Below are positions 4,083-5,921 of a stretch of DNA of 5,921 nucleotides, piece after piece. Below the pieces are notes generated by a model that ran no database searches, had not been told where the DNA came from, and saw nothing but the letters and a program-made list of their open reading frames with translations. Positions within the stretch are counted from its first letter, which is position 1; each line of letters opens with the position of its first letter. Both the position numbers and the translations under genes were made by a program. Origin of the DNA: Anaerolineae bacterium (GTDB lineage Bacteria > Chloroflexota > Anaerolineae > Aggregatilineales > Phototrophicaceae); assembly GCA_028284565.1 (NCBI GenBank), contig JANQRM010000134.1, positions 1 through 5,921 of the forward strand. The letters run 5' to 3'.

Positions 4083-5921
4083 CTACTCACGCGCTAAGGT
4101 AATATCCATGACCACACTTGCACCGAAGCTGAAATCCTCGAAGAAGACCCCAACCGTACCATCCTCTGGAATCATGAAGGTCAGGTCAAAGGCACTTGGA
4201 GCCATCATGGTGGAGTATGACATCAGTTGATAATCATCTTGATTGGCATTGATGAACAAATCATTCGGTTCACCGGAGACGATTTCAACCGTAACGGTGA
4301 CCGTTTCACCAGCTTGTCCCTCAAAGACCACCAAATCACGCGAGATTTTGTCATTAATACGAATGGTCTGTGTGCCATCTTCAAGGCGACGTGATTCATT
4401 CCGACTGATGGTCAGGCTGACTTCACCGATATCATTCGCTGTAAAGGTTTGTAGCGAAACCAGATAGATTCCATCGGCTTCGATAATGATTTGGCTAATT
4501 TCCGGATTCAGTCCTACACCACTGTCATCATCAAAGGCAATCTCGAAACCATTGGGGTCTGAGACACTCAGTGTTGTATCTAGTTCATCTGGGCTATCTG
4601 CGGTGATGTTAATCAACTCGCCTGCCGAAGCCTCAAAGCTAAAGAACTGCGCCCCACTCTCCCCAGTGAAGTTCACGGTTACCGGGGTATCGAAAGCGAT
4701 GCCTGCTAGATTTGCTGTGTCAATCGTCAGGACAAAATCGCCCCCAGTGCTCTCAAAGGCAAAGTCCTCAATAACAACCACATAGTCACCGCTATAGGGC
4801 AAGGTAAAGGGACCGATGAAGGAATTCAGTGTCCCGCCTGAATCATCATTGAATGTCAATTCCACACCCAAATCATTTTCAAGGCGGAGATAAGTATCGA
4901 AATCTTCTGAACTCAAGCTAATGGCAACAACATCACCAGCCTCGCCATTGAAGATATAGCGGTCAGAGGGATTCGATGCGGTTATAGTCCCTTCATAGAC
5001 AATCGAATCACCAGGTGATGCACTCTGTTGATTGTCGTTGGTATCGTCTCCATCGCCAGACTGTGCCGTGCTGTCTGTGCCTTCAATAGTGAAGCCAGCG
5101 TCGACAGTTGTGCCATCTGCGCGTGTCACTTGGAAGGTATAATCCCCAGCCGAATCACTTTCATCCGTCGTCAAACTCATCGTGAATGTGCCATCTGCAT
5201 CTGCGATCTTATCTGTCGAAAAGACCGACTCGCCGTCTAAAATCACATCAACAGTCACTGCTTCATCAGCATCCAGTCCTGTGACCATCACCCCAAAAGT
5301 CGTACCTCGTTCAGCACTGGCAGGGTCAATTGCAACCTCAGCAGTCGGTTCTTCTGCAGGTGGGGTTTCTTCCACAGGTTCTGGTGGTGCATCAATTGTC
5401 AAGCTGGTACGTGCGAGGGTTTCATCACCACTCGCAATGAGTAAGGTATAATTGCCCGGTTCATCCTCTTCATTGCTGGCAATCGGAATAATAACCTCAC
5501 CATTCGCGTCCGCCGTTTCTTCACTGCTAAATACGCTCTCATCATTAAAGAAGATAGTAAAGGTCACCGTCTCGTTGGGTTCAAGCCCCTCGACTGCAAC
5601 TGTGTGTGAAGTACCCCCTAAACCATTGCGCGGGTCAACTGTCATACGCGGTGAAGGAAGCACGGTGAGAGTCGATTGTGCCACCGTTTCATCGTCTTGA
5701 GTCAGTGTAACGCGATAATCGCCAAAGACCTCATTGCGCCCAGTAGAGAGTGCTAGTCGGAATGAGCCATCATCTTCAGCATTGCGGGTAGTCCGATAGA
5801 TAATCTCACCCGTTTCGATATGAGTAATCGTTAGGGTGAATTCTGCGTCCGTGTCCAAACCTGTGATATTGATGGTATGAGCTGTACCAGGAACCCCTTG
5901 CTCTGGCGTGACATTGACACC
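4083..5921 (-). CDS. Large exported Ig-like and PPC domain protein (partial, N-terminus beyond right edge)
   Basis: The reverse strand is open from the right edge to the stop at 4083, giving 612 residues. A TTG at 5858 could serve as a start codon, but it lies inside the first Ig-like repeat (ITGLDTDAEF) and in-frame coding continues to the edge, so the true start is outside. Numbering from the edge, residues 1-87, 93-176 and 195-280 are three Ig-like beta-sandwich repeats, with a Pro/Glu linker (178-194) between the second and third. A Gly/Asp/Asn/Ser linker (281-306) follows. Residues 307-400 and 412-505 are PPC (bacterial pre-peptidase C-terminal type) domains with DDSG motifs, and 512-612 looks like a degenerate third one. 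No protease, sortase or membrane anchor motif is present in the visible part, so any catalytic domain would be N-terminal. The part seen has no Cys or Trp, about 116 Asp/Glu and only 20 Arg/Lys (two Lys). A surface or secreted adhesive or scaffold role is inferred. Confidence 0.85.
   Translation of the reverse strand, partial: GVNVTPEQGVPGTAHTINITGLDTDAEFTLTITHIETGEIIYRTTRNAEDDGSFRLALSTGRNEVFGDYRVTLTQDDETVAQSTLTVLPSPRMTVDPRNGLGGTSHTVAVEGLEPNETVTFTIFFNDESVFSSEETADANGEVIIPIASNEEDEPGNYTLLIASGDETLARTSLTIDAPPEPVEETPPAEEPTAEVAIDPASAERGTTFGVMVTGLDADEAVTVDVILDGESVFSTDKIADADGTFTMSLTTDESDSAGDYTFQVTRADGTTVDAGFTIEGTDSTAQSGDGDDTNDNQQSASPGDSIVYEGTITASNPSDRYIFNGEAGDVVAISLSSEDFDTYLRLENDLGVELTFNDDSGGTLNSFIGPFTLPYSGDYVVVIEDFAFESTGGDFVLTIDTANLAGIAFDTPVTVNFTGESGAQFFSFEASAGELINITADSPDELDTTLSVSDPNGFEIAFDDDSGVGLNPEISQIIIEADGIYLVSLQTFTANDIGEVSLTISRNESRRLEDGTQTIRINDKISRDLVVFEGQAGETVTVTVEIVSGEPNDLFINANQDDYQLMSYSTMMAPSAFDLTFMIPEDGTVGVFFEDFSFGASVVMDITLARE
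4086..5003 (-). other. PPC-domain tandem (two clear copies and one degenerate)
   Basis: Copy one (4722-5003) reads YEGTITASNPSDRYIF, then AGDVVAISL, DTYLRL, NDDSGG and SGDYVVVIEDF, the usual strand order of PPC domains. Copy two (4407-4688) keeps the pattern with DTTLSVSDPNG, FDDDSG and DGIYLVSL. Copy three (4086-4388) keeps the opening and AGETVTVTV but has lost DDSG. In known secreted proteins PPC domains sit C-terminal to a catalytic domain, or in tandem in surface proteins. Here they end the protein. Confidence 0.75.
5082..5921 (-). repeat. Three diverged Ig-like protein repeats, about 85 residues each
   Basis: The repeats lie at about 5661-5921, 5394-5645 and 5082-5339. Shared features are a VxPxxGxxGT-like opening, a G-L-(D/E) turn, ADA(N/D)G in the middle of repeats 2 and 3, and G(D/N)Y(T/R) near the end. 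Repeats 2 and 3 also share ESVFS. Similarity is at protein level and the DNA is well diverged, so these are old duplications. The first is cut by, or begins near, the window edge, so more copies may follow. Confidence 0.75.

Noticed and set aside
4243..5700. Several Ser/Val-rich plus-strand open frames
   Set aside because: They are antisense to the Ig/PPC gene and reflect the Asp/Glu/Thr-rich coding strand; none shows a domain or ribosome binding site.
5856..5858. TTG at 5858 as the start of the Ig/PPC protein
   Set aside because: It sits inside an Ig-like repeat, the frame continues without a stop to 5921 with repeat-like sequence, and no signal peptide follows it.
1..5921. CRISPR arrays, tRNA/rRNA genes, transposase, phage or defence genes
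   Set aside because: No regularly spaced direct repeats, tRNA-like cloverleaf, transposase motif or known defence domain was found by reading both strands.

Overview
The window is about half G+C and comes from a free-living bacterium. The best guess is a member of the Chloroflexota (Anaerolineae-like). This rests on the family mix: a DUF2330 protein, a large exported Ig-like/PPC protein and a probable leaderless start. It is an inference, not a demonstrated placement. No rRNA, tRNA, CRISPR array, insertion sequence or phage gene is visible. The contents look like ordinary chromosomal genes, and I see no clear defence system or other obviously new system.

Layout. Positions 1-821 (minus) hold the N-terminal 273 codons of an FAD/NAD(P)-binding oxidoreductase of the amine oxidase/phytoene desaturase type, cut by the left edge. 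Positions 822-945 are a divergent control region. It carries an extended -10 for the oxidoreductase, placed so that its transcript would begin at the ATG, and a textbook MerR-type promoter with a 19-bp spacer and an internal inverted repeat facing right. Positions 946-1788 (plus) encode a MerR-family regulator with a GyrI-like effector-binding domain, probably controlling its own promoter. It is followed 43 bp later by a small exported NTF2/SnoaL-like protein (1832-2311).

A bidirectional hairpin terminator (2338-2362) separates this rightward unit from a leftward one. Reading leftward, a small membrane protein with a glycine zipper (3579-3914) precedes an exported DUF2330 protein (2387-3502). 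Both have good Shine-Dalgarno sites and probably share a promoter near 3953. A second strong hairpin (4035-4057) ends the next leftward gene, 4083-5921. That gene is open through the right edge and encodes an exported or surface protein with at least three Ig-like repeats followed by three PPC-type beta domains.

Taken together, the left part looks like a ligand-responsive MerR switch between an oxidoreductase and an exported NTF2-fold protein. The right part is a cell-envelope cluster. The large Ig/PPC protein has no Cys or Trp, is very acidic and contains only two lysines, and the DUF2330 protein also has only two lysines. The functions of the DUF2330 protein, the glycine-zipper membrane protein and the Ig/PPC protein are unknown.
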